Translations under genes and position numbers: made by a program
Origin: Torymus aiolomorphi
Taxonomy: Eukaryota; Arthropoda; Insecta; Hymenoptera; Torymidae
NCBI GenBank assembly: GCA_036365515.1
Contig: CM070874.1
Location: 48,421,083-48,485,082, forward strand
Reading direction: 5' to 3'
Length of the DNA stretch: 64,000 nucleotides
Part shown: in pieces, positions 23,261 to 37,092 of the stretch
How positions within the stretch are numbered: the first letter of the stretch is position 1
How the letters are laid out: each line of letters starts with the position of its first letter
Notes under the pieces: generated by a model
The model's database searches: none
Seen by the model: only the letters and a program-made list of their open reading frames with translations
What the model was told of the DNA's origin: nothing

Positions 23261-24006
23261 CACTATAATTTATTTTGAAAAAAAAATGGACAAAATTAAG
23301 CAGCACCTCGCCCAGTTAAGATAAAGCGACGTTTCACACGGCATTTTAAAGGTCAAGTGATGACCTATCAAGGAAAAATATTGAAAAAGCCCTAAAAATC
23401 CACGGCCCCCTGAAAAATCGCGCTAAAAAGTGAGTTTTTCAAAATTTTTTCACTTTTTGCATATTTTCGGTACTAAAAATCAACCTTGGCTCACTTTCGA
23501 AAATGATAACTAAAATAGAGTGAAAGACGGACAATTTGATTTTATAAAGAGGCCTCTAAGTACCTTAGTAACTAAGATGTAACGATTTTATGTTGCAAGT
23601 CTTGACAAAAATGACTTTTTCCGATTTTTGGGTTCGTAATAATCAATAATAATATTTTAGGCATGTATTACAATACTTTATGTTATATGATATTATAATA
23701 TAAATTACATAAGGCCTCTTTAGAAAACCAAATTGTCCGCCTTTCACTCTATTTTAGTTATCATTTTCGAAAGTGAGCCAAGTTTGATTTTTAGTACCAA
23801 AAATATGCAAGAAGTGAAAAAATTTTGAAAAACTCACTTTTTAGCGCGATTTCTCAGGGGGCCGGAGATTTTCTAGGGCTTTTTCAATATTTTTCCTTGA
23901 TAGGTCATCACTTGACCTTTAAAATGCCGTGTGAAACGTCGCTTTATCTTAACTGGGCAAGGTGCTGCTTAATTTTGTCCATTTTTTTTCAAAATAAATT
24001 ATAGTG
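23261..24006. mobile_element. 746-bp foldback element
   Basis: Arms of about 290 bp: 23261-23556 pairs with 23710-24006, with ends CACTATAATTTATTTTGAAA and TTTCAAAATAAATTATAGTG. The loop is about 150 bp. A partial arm copy occurs at 25640-25745, and the extreme end recurs at 24630-24655. The terminus is adjacent to the GC-rich unit G in each case. Confidence 0.85.
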
Positions 24007-24294
24007 CGCCGGGAGTCGGGCGATGCGATCGTTTATGTTATCACAGAACACGCGCGTATGTGGTATGCGCACTGCGCACTGCGCACGCAACCGTCGCTGC
24101 AGCAATAGTATTTCGCGCGCCCGCTCATGCACACGGCGGCCGGCGCTAAAGTCGTAAAGCGCGAAGACAGAAAAGAAGAGCCAGATTGCCGTTACCGAGT
24201 GCGCTACTGTTTAGCCTTTTCTTTATTTTCTCTCATTTCCGCCGTATTAATATATGTGTGTGCGGCGTCAGTATTTTTTCGTAATTGAGTTCGT

Positions 24295-24624
<330 letters not shown>

Positions 24625-24944
24625 CCATTGTCCATTTTTTCAAAATAAATTATAGTGCGCCGGGAGTCGGGCGATGCGATCGTTTATGTTATCACAGAAC
24701 ACGCGCGTATGTGGTATGCGCACTGCGCACTGCGCACGCAACCGTCGCTGCAGCAATAGTATTTCGCGCGCCCGCTCATGCACACGGCGGCCGGCGCTAA
24801 AGTCGTAAAGCGCGAAGACAGAAAAGAAGAGCCAGATTGCCGTTACCGAGTGCGCTACTGTTTAGCCTTTTCTTTATTTTCTCTCATTTCCGCCGTATTA
24901 ATATATGTGTGTGCGGCGTCAGTATTTTTCGTAATTGAGTTCGT

Positions 24945-25352
<408 letters not shown>

Positions 25353-25742
25353 ACGAACTCAATTACGAAAAAATACTGACGCCGCACACACATATATTAA
25401 TACGGCGGAAATGAGAGAAAATAAAGAAAAGGCTAAACAGTAGCGCACTCGGTAACGGCAATCTGGCTCTTCTTTTCTGTCTTCGCGCTTTACGACTTTA
25501 GCGCCGGCCGCCGTGTGCATGAGCGGGCGCGCGAAATACTATTGCTGCAGCGACGGTTGCGTGCGCAGTGCGCAGTGCGCATACCACATACGCGCGTGTT
25601 CTGTGATAACATAAACGATCGCATCGCCCGACTCCCGGCGCACTATAATTTATTTTGAAAAAAAATGGACAAAATTAAGCAGCACCTTGCCCAGTTAAGA
25701 TAAAGCGACGTTTCACACGGCATTTTAAAGGTCAAGTGATGA

Positions 25743-25798
<56 letters not shown>

Positions 25799-25813
25799 AC
25801 GAACTCAATTACG

Positions 25814-25879
<66 letters not shown>

Positions 25880-25883
<4 letters not shown>

Positions 25884-26988
25884 TGTAATTATAGGAATAC
25901 CCGTAAACATTGTTTTCCCCTGTAATTAACGTTAATTCATTCAACGTGTTGCATGAACGGTTACTTAGCTAGAGCTCATCTTTCGTTAAAACTGTATAAA
26001 ATGTACCTTTGAATTTTTTTTTATTAATCAGAAGTGTTGAAGTTTTTATTTCGCCCACCCAAGTTAATCACTAAACACACCTAAAACAATAGTTTTCCGT
26101 ATACTATCTAAAAAGATTTCATGCAAAATCAATTCCTAAAGAGCTAGGCCTGCAAAAAACGATTTTTTTTTATTTTGATAAAAATTATGAAAATAAAGTA
26201 CGTATTATAAATTTTACAATAGCAAAATTGTAAGATTCTCCTGAGTATTGCGGTCGTACCTATTATGTAAAAAACGAAGTTTTTACATAGGGAGGAGGCG
26301 GACGACGAGCGAAGCGAGGAGCAGGTGAAGGGGGGGGGGGGGGTTGGCGGGCCGAAGGCACGCAGGGGGGCACAGCCCCCCTAGTTACATAATAGGCACG
26401 ACCGCATTACTCAGGAGAATCTTGTATTTTTATAAAAGCGAAAATTGCAACACTTCCGATATCTATAATAAAAAAAAACTAAATATATAATAATAATAAA
26501 AAACTAGCTGCTCACGGACTCACCCTAACTACATATACCTATACAATCTCAATTACAAAAAAAATACTTGCGCACATATGCATATATATACACTAATACC
26601 ACAAAAAGGAGAAAAACAGAAGGAGAATGCTCAATACTAATGCATTCGGCAACAGCAATCTGGCTTAGCCCTGCGACCTGCGTGCATGAATACTTATACT
26701 GCAGCAGTCGTAACGGCTACGCTAGGTACCTCGGCTCACGGTCGTACACACTTTCCGCACCTATATATACTACCGTGCCTCGGCTAGGCTGCGTTCGCAC
26801 ACCAAGAACAGCGGAAAAACACATGCGACTCGTGCGACCGCAAGGTATAAGATATATCTATATATATGATCGCGCGCGCTTTCTGCTACTGCTGAGTAGT
26901 ACGGCGTGCCGTCAGCCGTGGCACACATGTGTCCATGGTGTGTGTTGTCAACAATCGAATCGTCTGGCTCCCGGCGTCCCCAGCGATG
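25880..26988. other. Diverged repeat remnants, no gene
   Basis: 26232-26432 holds a small inverted repeat (AAGATTCTCCTGAGTA(T) with its complement) enclosing a GC-rich stretch that is inverted relative to 16469-16566. 26530-26980 is a diverged, inverted copy of unit G (AATTACAAAAAAAATACT, CGGCAACAGCAATCTGGCT). Open frame 26568-27017 is a translation of this repeat. Confidence 0.5.
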
Positions 26989-27537
26989 AGCTTCATGAAG
27001 ATAGCCCCCATACATAGAATATCCAAAAACAAAAAATATAAATCGATTGCGCATTAAAAAATATAAAAAAACGTTAATTAAAACTTTTTTGCGCGAGCGT
27101 TGTTTTTGAAATAAAAAATAAAATTGTTTGGGGGCTAGTGGTTTAGCCCCCAAAATTAAATTTTGTATTACTCATAATACAAAATAATTTTTGCAATTAT
27201 TTACTATGGCATTCGATTGCGCGACGTGTGCGCGTATCGCCCCCAAATTCCAAATTCGGAAAAACGTATTAATAATAATATAAAATTATAAAAAAAAAAA
27301 TCACATCAAATTAAACGTTTCTGGAGCACCGCGCGCATGCGCAGATGGCATTTAAATGTCTATTCCGCAATTTCGGTACTAAAAGCGGGTTCCGCAGGCG
27401 TCGTCATGTTAGTCAATACCCTGAGGGATGTTTTTATTGTAGACAATGGCGGCGCGTAGCGCCGCCCTTACCTCCTTATACTGCGGCACCACTTCTATTG
27501 CAGACAAACCCTAAGAAATCCCAGGATATTGCGTTAT

Positions 27538-27598
<61 letters not shown>

Positions 27599-28086
27599 CG
27601 AGAACGCGAAAATATTATTTGCGCGAAACGCGAAAGCTCCTGTGGTAAATTTTTTTATCAAAATTGTGTTATTGACGCGAAAATTTCCCAACTCATTTCG
27701 CGTTTTTTCGCGTGTTTTCGCGTCATTTCGCGTTAGTTTTTCGCGTTTCGCGTTTGGGGTCTCTAGACAGACTGTTCTTTTTTTATAATTTTATATTATT
27801 ATTAACAGGTTTTTCCGAATTTTGAATTTGGGGACGATACGCGCACACGTCGCGCAATCGAATGCCGTAGTAAATAATTGCAAAAATTATTTTGTATTAT
27901 GAGTAATACAAAATTTAATTTTGGGGGCTAAACCACTAGCCCCCAAACAATTTTATTTTTTACCTCAAAAACGACAGCTCGCGCAAAAAAGTTTTAATTA
28001 ACATTTTTTTATATTTTTTAACGCGCAATCGATTTATATTTTTTGTTTTTGGATATTTTATGTATGGGGGCTAACTTCATGAAGCT
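26989..28086. mobile_element. Mutator-like MITE with 9-bp target duplication
   Basis: 1098-bp element with terminal inverted repeats of about 310 bp beginning AGCTTCATGAAG(A/T)TAGCCCCCATACATA. It is flanked by a perfect 9-bp direct repeat CCAGCGATG (26980-26988 and 28087-28095). Long TIRs plus a 9-bp duplication fit the Mutator (MULE) superfamily. The centre (27300-27780) is unpaired, carries a (CA)n run and a CGCG(A/T)AA-rich segment, and has no transposase. Confidence 0.8.
27539..27594. repeat. (CA)n microsatellite
   Basis: Dinucleotide run in the loop of the Mutator-like MITE, followed by repeated short TTTCGCG motifs (27600-27760). Confidence 0.95.
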
Positions 28087-28095
28087 CCAGCGATG

Positions 28096-29110
28096 ACTGT
28101 GGCTGCTGTAGTATGCCGCCCTGGTGAATCGTGTTCGCCCTTTCATCGCCCTTTCCTAACCTCTCTGATGGGTGAGCTGATGGTACTTTCGCTTGTTACA
28201 GGTATCTGTGGCAGCGAAAGTAGTGTAAATGACGGGCACTGCTGCAGACTGTTTCTTGGGTGTGGAAAGGTTGTCTGAGTCATCTATTTATTAATTATAT
28301 GTGGTTTTTAGGTGCTCAACTTTCCTTGTTTGGCTCTTACACTAGTGACTATATGTACAGTTAAGCTGCTGCGTGTGTCTTCAGCGTCTTCAGTGAAACA
28401 ACGGCTTAAGGTCTCCACCAGTTCTTTCCTTCTAGTTGTTACAGGAAGCTGGTACAGTGAGTGAACAACAGCCATTGCTGCAGACTTTTCTTTTGTATGG
28501 TATGTTTTTTGAGTCATCTATTTATTAGTCATATGTGGTTTTTAGGTGCTCAACTCTCCTCGCTTGTCCCCCAGAATAGGGACTGATCTGCTGTTCATGC
28601 GCTTTGCTGATCCCTAGGCTGAGATAGTCCCTGACATTGAAACACAATTGACGGTCTCTGTCAGTACTTTCCTCCTAGGTGGTGTGGTTACTGACATAGT
28701 GGATCGCTGTTAGATGATTCTCAGCAGACTGGCATCCATGGAGTAGTGTCAGCCTAGACCGCCCAGCCCTATTTTGAACCTTCTGCAGTTCTAAGTGATC
28801 TTCGAGTGTTAGTGCTTTAAAGTGTGAGGGGATAGGTAATAGGAACTGGGAAATATTATATAAGTGCTGTGTGTGTTGTTAAATGCGATAAGGGTAGGTA
28901 GTTGTCCCTGCTAATATTAGCTCGACTATTTAATTTCTAAGTTTAGTCAGGGTGTAAGAACTCGCTTCAGGGTATCTGTTGTATTAAAATACATCATTAT
29001 GTATATCGCAAACTTCTACCCAGTGAGACTTGCCTATTTAATAGTTTTCTACATGTTGTAAGAGTGAGTCAGCTAGAACATTGCATTCTTTATGCATTGA
29101 AATGTACCAT
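28096..29110 (-). repeat. Right subterminal repeats of the giant element
   Basis: Inverted relative to 21430-23255 and again present as two units (about 28290-28560 and 28510-29110). Shares AGAACTCGCTTCAGGG and ATGTGGTTTTTAGGTGCTCA with the left side. Frames 28093-28278 and 28308-28517 are not supported as genes. Confidence 0.7.
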
Positions 29111-29159
29111 ATTACAACATTTATAGCTCATCCATTACACAAAAGTTTTTTTTGTATAT

Positions 29160-30571
29160 ATGATATTCCTTTAACATGTACTTATATAATATTACACAAT
29201 TTTGATTCTTTTAGTTCAATCGCTTAGGTCCTGGGAACATAGTTAGTAGGTTAAGCTGGGTAATCTTATATCAAATTTTTTAAATTTGTTATTAAAAATC
29301 TTTTTGTAGAAAACAGGAAAATAGATATTTTGTTAAAGAAACAAAACATCTATTTTCCTGTTTATTTTTTATTTATATTTTTAATTATTCTTCCAATGTG
29401 TTTATCCCATTGAATATTGCAATCAAATGTAATTTTGTATCTTATTATTATGTTTTTGTAATTATATTATCTTTGGAATATTATGTCGATTTTTTCCATC
29501 TTATTTAGAGCTATTGTATCAAATACTTCTTTGTTAATCTAATTCTGTGAAATAATAAGCGAAAATTTACTATACGTGTATTGGGGTATTAAAAATCATG
29601 TTTATACGTTTAGATGATCCAGAAATTATTGTACATAAAAATGTTAATTGGGAATAAGTTTTGTTTAAACTATATCTATATGCTTTGTATTTAACAGTTT
29701 TATTGAAAGTCAAATTCTTGTATGATAAGCGAAAATCGACTATTTCAGGTGTATTTAGGCATTAAAAATCATTTTTATAGGTCTAAGCGGTCAGAAATCC
29801 ATTTTATATGAAAATGTTAAATAGGAAAAAGTTTTGATTAAATATTATCTAGAACTTTTGTATTGAACATGTTTGTGTAAAATCAAATCCTGTCAAGTTT
29901 TAGCCGAAAATCGTCCATTTTATGTATGTTTTGACGTTTAAAATCGTTTTTATGAGTTTAACTCATCAGGAATTGATTGTACAAAAAAATGTTTAACAGG
30001 AAAAAGTTTTGTTTTAATATTATCTATAACTTTTACATTTAACATTATTGTGTAAAATCAAATCCTGTAAAGAAATAGCAAAAAACCAACTATTTTTGAT
30101 GATTTTAGCGGGTTTTTCGCTATTACATTGTTAAATATTGTTCATAGAAAAAAATGTTTCATGTAAAAAAGACGTGTTTTAATTAGTTTTAGCAGATGCA
30201 TTTGTTGTTTTCTGACGTAAAATTAATTTTGTTCACATTATGTTCAAAAATCGATTTTTTCAAATTTTTATTTGCTCTGGCGTTTTTTTATTTGTTGATC
30301 GATTCGGCTCGGTATAAGACTGGAGCTTACTTATAATTAGACGAGTATCTGGGCCAAAATTCGTTAAGATCTATTGGAAATTCGCAGAGATATTCCATAA
30401 ACTTGACTACATACGAACGGACATACACACATACACCATAAAAAACGCCTAAAATGAACCAATTCTGGGTGGAAAATAGTTTTTATGCAACAAATTGTTC
30501 GTTTTTGAAGTGTTACAATTTTCGCTCTAGTGAAAATATAAGGCTCTCCCGAGAAGCGGTCGGCCTAAAAA
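29160..30571 (-). repeat. Right outer arm of the giant foldback element
   Basis: Inverted copy of 16567-17960, with the same degenerate internal tandem modules. A 70-bp hairpin at 29303-29372 (ACAGGAAAATAGAT...ATCTATTTTCCTGT) is extra on this side. Confidence 0.75.
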
Positions 30572-31359
30572 TAAGGGTTGCAACTCCTTAGCATAAAGTT
30601 CACGTCCATATAAGCGTCTTTTTATAACAAATAATCTGGCGTTTGATTAAAAAAAAATATCAAAAAAACCGCTGCCAAGTCATTGGCACGTAGCTTCCTC
30701 CAAATTAATTTATCGTTCCTATATCTATAGCATATAGTTCAAATATAATATATGTTTATTCAGTCTACGTGTTTTAAAATGATTTAAAAATTTACAATGA
30801 TTTAAAAATTCATTAATATTTAAAATTCGATCTTATTCCGCTCCGCCGTCGATATATTGAATACAAAATAGTCTATAAATTTCAAACTAAGACATGAAGT
30901 ATGATTTTTCAAAATCACGATTTTGAAAATAACCGTAAAAAAATTTTAACCTTAAATAGATGATTCTTTTACCTAAAGGACTTATACGATAAAGATACAG
31001 ACTCTACATTTCCACAAAATTTCAACATGATTAAATCAATGTTTTTCACTAGTTATCATGCGATAAAAAAATTGACTTTGTATAAAATACGAAAATTTTC
31101 AATATCAAATATCTCAAAAAGTAAGCGTTCGATTTTGATGAAAATTAGCACACATATTATCCATATCACATTTATCATGTTGTTTATAAATCGGGAGCTG
31201 ATACATAGAGCCGTTCTGGAGAAATTGCGATTTGAAGAAAAGGTTAAAAAAATTTTTACCTCAAATATCTCTGAAATTTATGAACCAATCATTTTGCCCA
31301 CAGAACTCGACCGAGAGCTATGCAAAATCTACCTCTACATGGAATTTTGAAGCGATTAA

Positions 31360-31963
31360 GGTGGCTCCGGCGCGATATATATGTATATAAATATACAAAT
31401 TTTTTACGATGTTCAGATGTTATAATTTGAGAAACAATATAGTATGAAACAAGGGTTCCTGAAGTAACAAAAAATTCTTTTCAAAGAAATTTGAATATTG
31501 TTCAAGAAGATATCGCCAATTGAAAAAAAAAATCAACAAAACCCATAAATCGTTTTCATTTTTCATTCAATTTTAATTTGCAAGGTCTTATTTTATTCCT
31601 TGTTCAATTTCAGGGGGAGGTAGCGATATAAAAGTTGGAAAATTTTCAAAACCTGCAAAGTTATAAGCCATTATTTGTAGTTATGTGACTGAATGTTATA
31701 AACAATTACTTATAACTTTTGCAGGTTTTGAAAATTTTCCAATTTTTATATCGCTACCTCCACCTGAAATTGAAAAAGGAATAAAACGAGACCTTGTAAA
31801 TTAAAATCGGATGAAAAATGAAAAAGATTTATGGGTTTTGTTGATTTTTTTTTGTTACTTCAAGCACCCTTGTTTCATATTATATTGTTTCTCAAATTAT
31901 AACATGTGAAGTAAGCATCGTAAAACATTTGTTTGTGTGTATATATATCGCGCCGGAGCCATC
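31360..31963. mobile_element. 604-bp foldback MITE in TTAA
   Basis: Nearly fully palindromic, with TTAA on both sides (31356-31359, 31964-31967). Ends are G(G/A)TGGCTCCGGCGCGATATA. The tandemly duplicated host sequence at 32600-32625 (GAAGCGATTAAGACAATTTT) is the empty site, confirming the insertion. The first nine bases differ by one or two from the ends of the 4.5-kb element at 7673-12186, and the target is the same, so it may be that element's non-autonomous derivative. Confidence 0.85.
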
Positions 31964-32078
31964 TTAAGTCAATTTTACATAACAAGGGAGAAAAGTCGCT
32001 CTTGATTCCCGCGGGTGGGTTCACTGCCCGAGCGAGCGAAGCGAAGCGAGTCTCCCGAGTTACATATAGTACTTTATT

Positions 32079-32319
32079 CCCATCTCAACTGTGGACACTT
32101 TTTTATTTGGAAAGTGGGACCGACGGAAATATGGAGAGTGTTTGTAAACATGGGCGGCGGCCGGCCAAAAGAGGGAAATATGGCATATTTCCCTCTTTTG
32201 CGGGAAATATCATCATATTTCCCGCAAACGTTAAATTTGTTGAAAGAGGGAAACAAATCTAACTTTTGTCCCGCTTTTCAGGGAAAAAAGTGGCCATATT
32301 TGTTGAGATGGGAATAAAA
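32079..32319. mobile_element. Small hairpin element
   Basis: Inverted ends TTTATTCCCATCTCAAC and GTTGAGATGGGAATAAA, with further pairing (GTGGACACTTTTTT and AAAAAAGTGGCC) and a central GGGAAATATGGCATATTTCC palindrome. Host sequence on either side corresponds to the uninterrupted repeat at 32625-32660. The plus-strand frames here are not genes. Confidence 0.65.
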
Positions 32320-33080
32320 CTCATTATTTTCATTTTTCAATGTTTACGTTTTGGTTAATAAAAGAAAAACAAAAGAACCGTGATAGCCAGAAACTTTTTT
32401 TTTATAAAATATAGGTATTTTAATTCTTTTTCGAATGCTACCCATCCGATTCAGATACACAGAGCCGTTCTCGACAAATTGCGATTTGAAAAAAAGTTTA
32501 AAAAAATTTTAACCCTAAATATCTCTGAAATTTATGGACCAATCATTTTGCCCAAAGAACTCGATCGAGAACTATCTAAAATCTACCTCTGCAAGGAATT
32601 TTGAAGCGATTAAGACAATTTTACTCCCGTAATCGTTGGACATACAAAACTCATTTTTTTCATTTTTTAATTTTTTTCTAAAAAACTAACCAATAGACAG
32701 AATTCAAATTTTTAAAGATTATAGTTATTGATATTCGGCATTATCATGGTTTTTCTCAAAAAAATTGACCGTTTAGTTTGGGACTTATAAGCTTTAAAAA
32801 AAAATACATTTTCGTTAATAACAAAAGAACCGTGATAGCTAGAAACTTTTTTTTCTTTAGAAAATATAGGTATTTTAATTCTCTTTCAAATGCTACCTAT
32901 CCGATTCAAATATATCGATCCTATCATTAAAAAAAGGCAAAAAACAATTTTGAGAAAATCGAAAATTCGAAATAAAACAAAAACGCATCGGCCCAATCAG
33001 AAAACGGATTTTTGACCAGCAATTACACAAAAAAATAAAAATAATGAGCCCTGTCTGGTTAAAATCGACCGAGTAGAAGC

Positions 33081-33238
<158 letters not shown>

Positions 33239-33545
33239 ATACAGACATTTTCCAAAAACCATGTATTTTGATTCCTAACACCTCGGAAAACAATTGTAAC
33301 ATGTTTTTACAATAACTCAAAAAATTATTATCACAAAGCTTCCTCTAGGAAGAAGCAATCCAATTCGTTCCGGTGATATACAAAAAATACTGTTTTTGGG
33401 GATAAACTTTAAGGGTAATTTTCACCCCTTAAATCGACAAATTAGCAGATAAAAAAATACGTATCACTTACTTTTTAAAGTACTACAACATATCCAAATA
33501 TTATTGAAATCCGAGAGTTTGGGTTGGGGTACCTTCCTTGTTAGA

Positions 33546-34166
33546 AACAAATTTTCTCAATGTAATTTTCAAACAGCTACTGCTTCACCAGTTTTTTAAG
33601 CTTTTTAACGTGTAACACATAATTTCACTAAGGTTTGAGCCCTCTTTCACGTTCTTTATGTTATTTAAAAAAAAAAATAAAAAATGCACGAGTTATGCGC
33701 TTTTTACTGAAAAATGCAGTTTTGCGATAAATACATTTTTCTCGAAAAAGCTTATTTTTTTCTCAATTTTCTTTTGTCATGATAGAGGACGTAAATACGT
33801 ATCTAGACGTGTTTGTGAGATTCGGGGGATTTGCCCTGGGATAGCGATCACTAATGAGATAAGACACAAACAAATTTTTCACGCTAAACGCTTATATATA
33901 GTCAATGATATAACAGTCAATATAAAGGTGGTTATCTTTGTGCGTAAGTAATATACAGGTATACACATCTGTATGTATTTTATTTTTTATTTTTGTCTTT
34001 TAGATTTTTTATTTTTATAACTACCTTTGTTTTTCTGCTTCATTGTTCTTACTTCAGTTATGGTACGATCAGTGGTCTTTGCTGTTAAACAATGTACTTT
34101 ATAATTACACGTTTCTTTAATCCATAAATGAGTTTTTTAATTCCAGGATACTTACTAGTAACAAGC
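33546..34166. other. No recognised gene
   Basis: AT-rich. The open frame 33658-33951 shows no recognisable domain. Confidence 0.5.
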
Positions 34167-35277
<1,111 letters not shown>

Positions 35278-35305
35278 TTTCACCCGCCATCAACCGCCAG
35301 GTTGA

Positions 35306-35638
35306 TTAAAGACCACTTGGTATTGGCAAGATGGCGAGTTTGGTGATTGGCCGTGTAAGTTGAGTCGTTGCTGTCTTGATTGTAACTACTCTGGTGAGGT
35401 TCTCCATTCCAGGATGGAGTTGAGTAACTCTGGCAAGTGGCCACTTGCTTGGCGGTGATCGTTCACCGTTGAGTAAAACCAATGAACCGACTTGAATCTC
35501 ATGTGATGAGTGATGCCACTTAGAGATGGATTGTAATCGATGAACGTATTGGCCATTACATTGGCAACGTATGACCATTGTTGCCAGAACTAAGTAAGAC
35601 ATATTTTGGTCGCAAACTATAAAACTTCGATTTATCAA
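35306..35638 (-). pseudogene. BEL/Pao pol C-terminal fragment (integrase end)
   Basis: Minus strand, immediately upstream of the LTR. The frame ends in GSLVLLNGERSPPSKWPLAR, then VTQLHPGMENLTRVV and TRPITKLAILP. This is the conserved tail of BEL/Pao polyproteins after the integrase core (the D..PP..W.LARI..LHPG......RVV.(L/V)KT......RP..KL..LP pattern). The upstream part (QYVHRLQSISKWH) also fits the family. The rest of pol is absent because unrelated hairpin DNA starts at about 35640, so this is a 5'-truncated element. Confidence 0.8.
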
Positions 35639-35642
35639 TTCT

Positions 35643-35972
35643 GATTTGGATATGGTATAGCTTTTCCTTCACAACAGTGTTCATATTGGTAGCCTCTGCC
35701 CTATATGTAAAAAAATTATTTATAATGTAAATAATTATTATAAACTGCATAAGTAATTATCATGAACTGCAGTTTATAAACTGAGGCCACGAAATAAAAC
35801 GTGAATATTCTAATTATAGTTTTTCAATTTGATAATTGGTATGTTATTTTCAGAAAATTTATTTTAAAGATGCGCTAGGAACGGTGCCGATTCAAAATAA
35901 TTTTTTGACATGTAGGATAGAGGCTACCAATGTGGACACTGTTATAAAGGAAAAGCTATACCAAATCGAAGG
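35643..35972. repeat. Inverted repeat element
   Basis: Arms of about 62 bp (35643-35705 and 35911-35972) share GGTATAGCTTTTCCTT and ATTGGTAGCCTCT. The loop is AT-rich. It probably interrupted the BEL relic. Confidence 0.7.
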
Positions 35973-36192
35973 TTTGGTATTATATATACCAAGTTAAAGA
36001 TCATTGTATTAGGTAACTTCCGTTCATACAACTATATTAAAAGAATCAACTTTGATGTTATCATCGCATATAAAAAATCAATTAGGGGTTTTCCACATGG
36101 GGTGAGTATCCACATTGGGAGCTCTTTATTTATATTGTTACGTATGAGAGGATGATAGAGTGAATGAAATGGATAAGTCACGTAAAAAATAT

Positions 36193-36263
36193 GCGATGAG
36201 CGGGATTCGAACACACGGACCCGAGGTTTGTAGTCCCGCGCTCTACCACTGAGCTAACGTCGC
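36193..36263 (-). tRNA. tRNA-like sequence in left terminal repeat
   Basis: Minus strand, 71 nt. It has a 7-bp acceptor stem with two mismatches, a D-arm GCTCAGTGGTAGAGC, an anticodon loop CTACAAA (ACA), and a T-arm with TTCGAAT but one T-stem mismatch. A and B box sequences (TTAGCTCAGTGG, GTTCGAATCCC) are well preserved, and TTTTTT follows after 5 bases, as for an RNA polymerase III terminator. Because it sits inside a repeated LTR-like sequence and has stem mismatches, I regard it as a transposon-borne tRNA-like element rather than a working tRNA-Cys gene. Confidence 0.5.
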
Positions 36264-36455
36264 GATGCTTGCTCGAGAGCATCGCGAGCGTCTTGTTCTT
36301 ATCTTGAAGCGGACGCGTCAGGGCTCGGATGACGGTCAAGCTGAGCCCATGACACCTCCGGGGTGAGGGAGAACGGCGTCCTCGTCGTTCTTAATTTATC
36401 CTCCGGGTAAACTTTCTTCTTTTTTTATATCGACTGTATGCTAGGATCCTTCTAA

Positions 36456-36734
36456 GGGCTATGACACAGAAAAAGGAACAGCACACAGGTATAGGATTTA
36501 ACATGGGTTACTATATCAAGGAGAGCGGGGGCGCTCCGAAGGCAAGTATAGAAGAAGCCTGAAGGAGCGACCCGTGCTACTTATACATTGAAATTGGTGT
36601 GCGAGAAATTCAATGCGCCTATCTATATATACGAGAAAATCTTGTTCCCTATACCTGTTCCTTGTATATATAGATATGGTAACCCATGTTAAATCCTATA
36701 TCTGTGTGCTGTTCCTTTTTCTGTGTCATAGCCC
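36456..36734. mobile_element. Harbinger-like MITE, 3-bp TAA duplication
   Basis: 279 bp, with inverted ends GGGCTATGACACAG and CTGTGTCATAGCCC extending about 60 bp. TAA lies on both sides (36453-36455, 36735-36737). A TWA target fits PIF/Harbinger. It carries no transposase and is inserted in the TRIM interior. Confidence 0.75.
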
Positions 36735-36737
36735 TAA

Positions 36738-36880
36738 GTCTCGTGTTACTATATCTTCGCACGAGGGACGCAACGATGTCGTACATTTTCTATATACTGA
36801 CTGTGCTAGGATCGTCTAAGTCCTGTGTTACTTTATCTTCACACGGGGGACGCAACGTGACGTAAATTTTATCTATACTT
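36738..36880. repeat. Tandem duplication in TRIM interior
   Basis: Two copies (about 36738 and 36819) of GTGTTACTWTATCTTCRCAC followed by GRGGGACGCAACG. Local duplication of 81-bp period. Confidence 0.75.
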
Positions 36881-37021
36881 AATTAATCTTCGGAGGGTAA
36901 AGTAGGAAATCACGTAGGTTCGTTCACTTGACAGAGTCATATGCCACACAAGGGATGCCAGATTTGTTACCTATGAGAGGACGATAGAGTGAATGAAATG
37001 AATAAGTCACGTAAAAAATAT

Positions 37022-37092
37022 GCGACGAGCGGGATCCGAACACATGGACCCGAGGTTTGTAGCCCCGCACTCTACCACTGAGCTAACGCCGC
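37022..37092 (-). tRNA. tRNA-like sequence in right terminal repeat
   Basis: Same 71-nt structure as the copy at 36193, with a better-paired anticodon stem (CGGGG with CCTCG) and the same CTACAAA loop. The T-stem has two mismatches. The box B is GTTCGGATCCC. Independent changes in the two copies suggest relaxed constraint. Confidence 0.5.

Noticed and set aside
36193..36263. Genuine tRNA-Cys gene
   Set aside because: It sits in a duplicated LTR-like unit, has acceptor and T-stem mismatches, and an ACA anticodon not expected for Cys. Kept only as tRNA-like.
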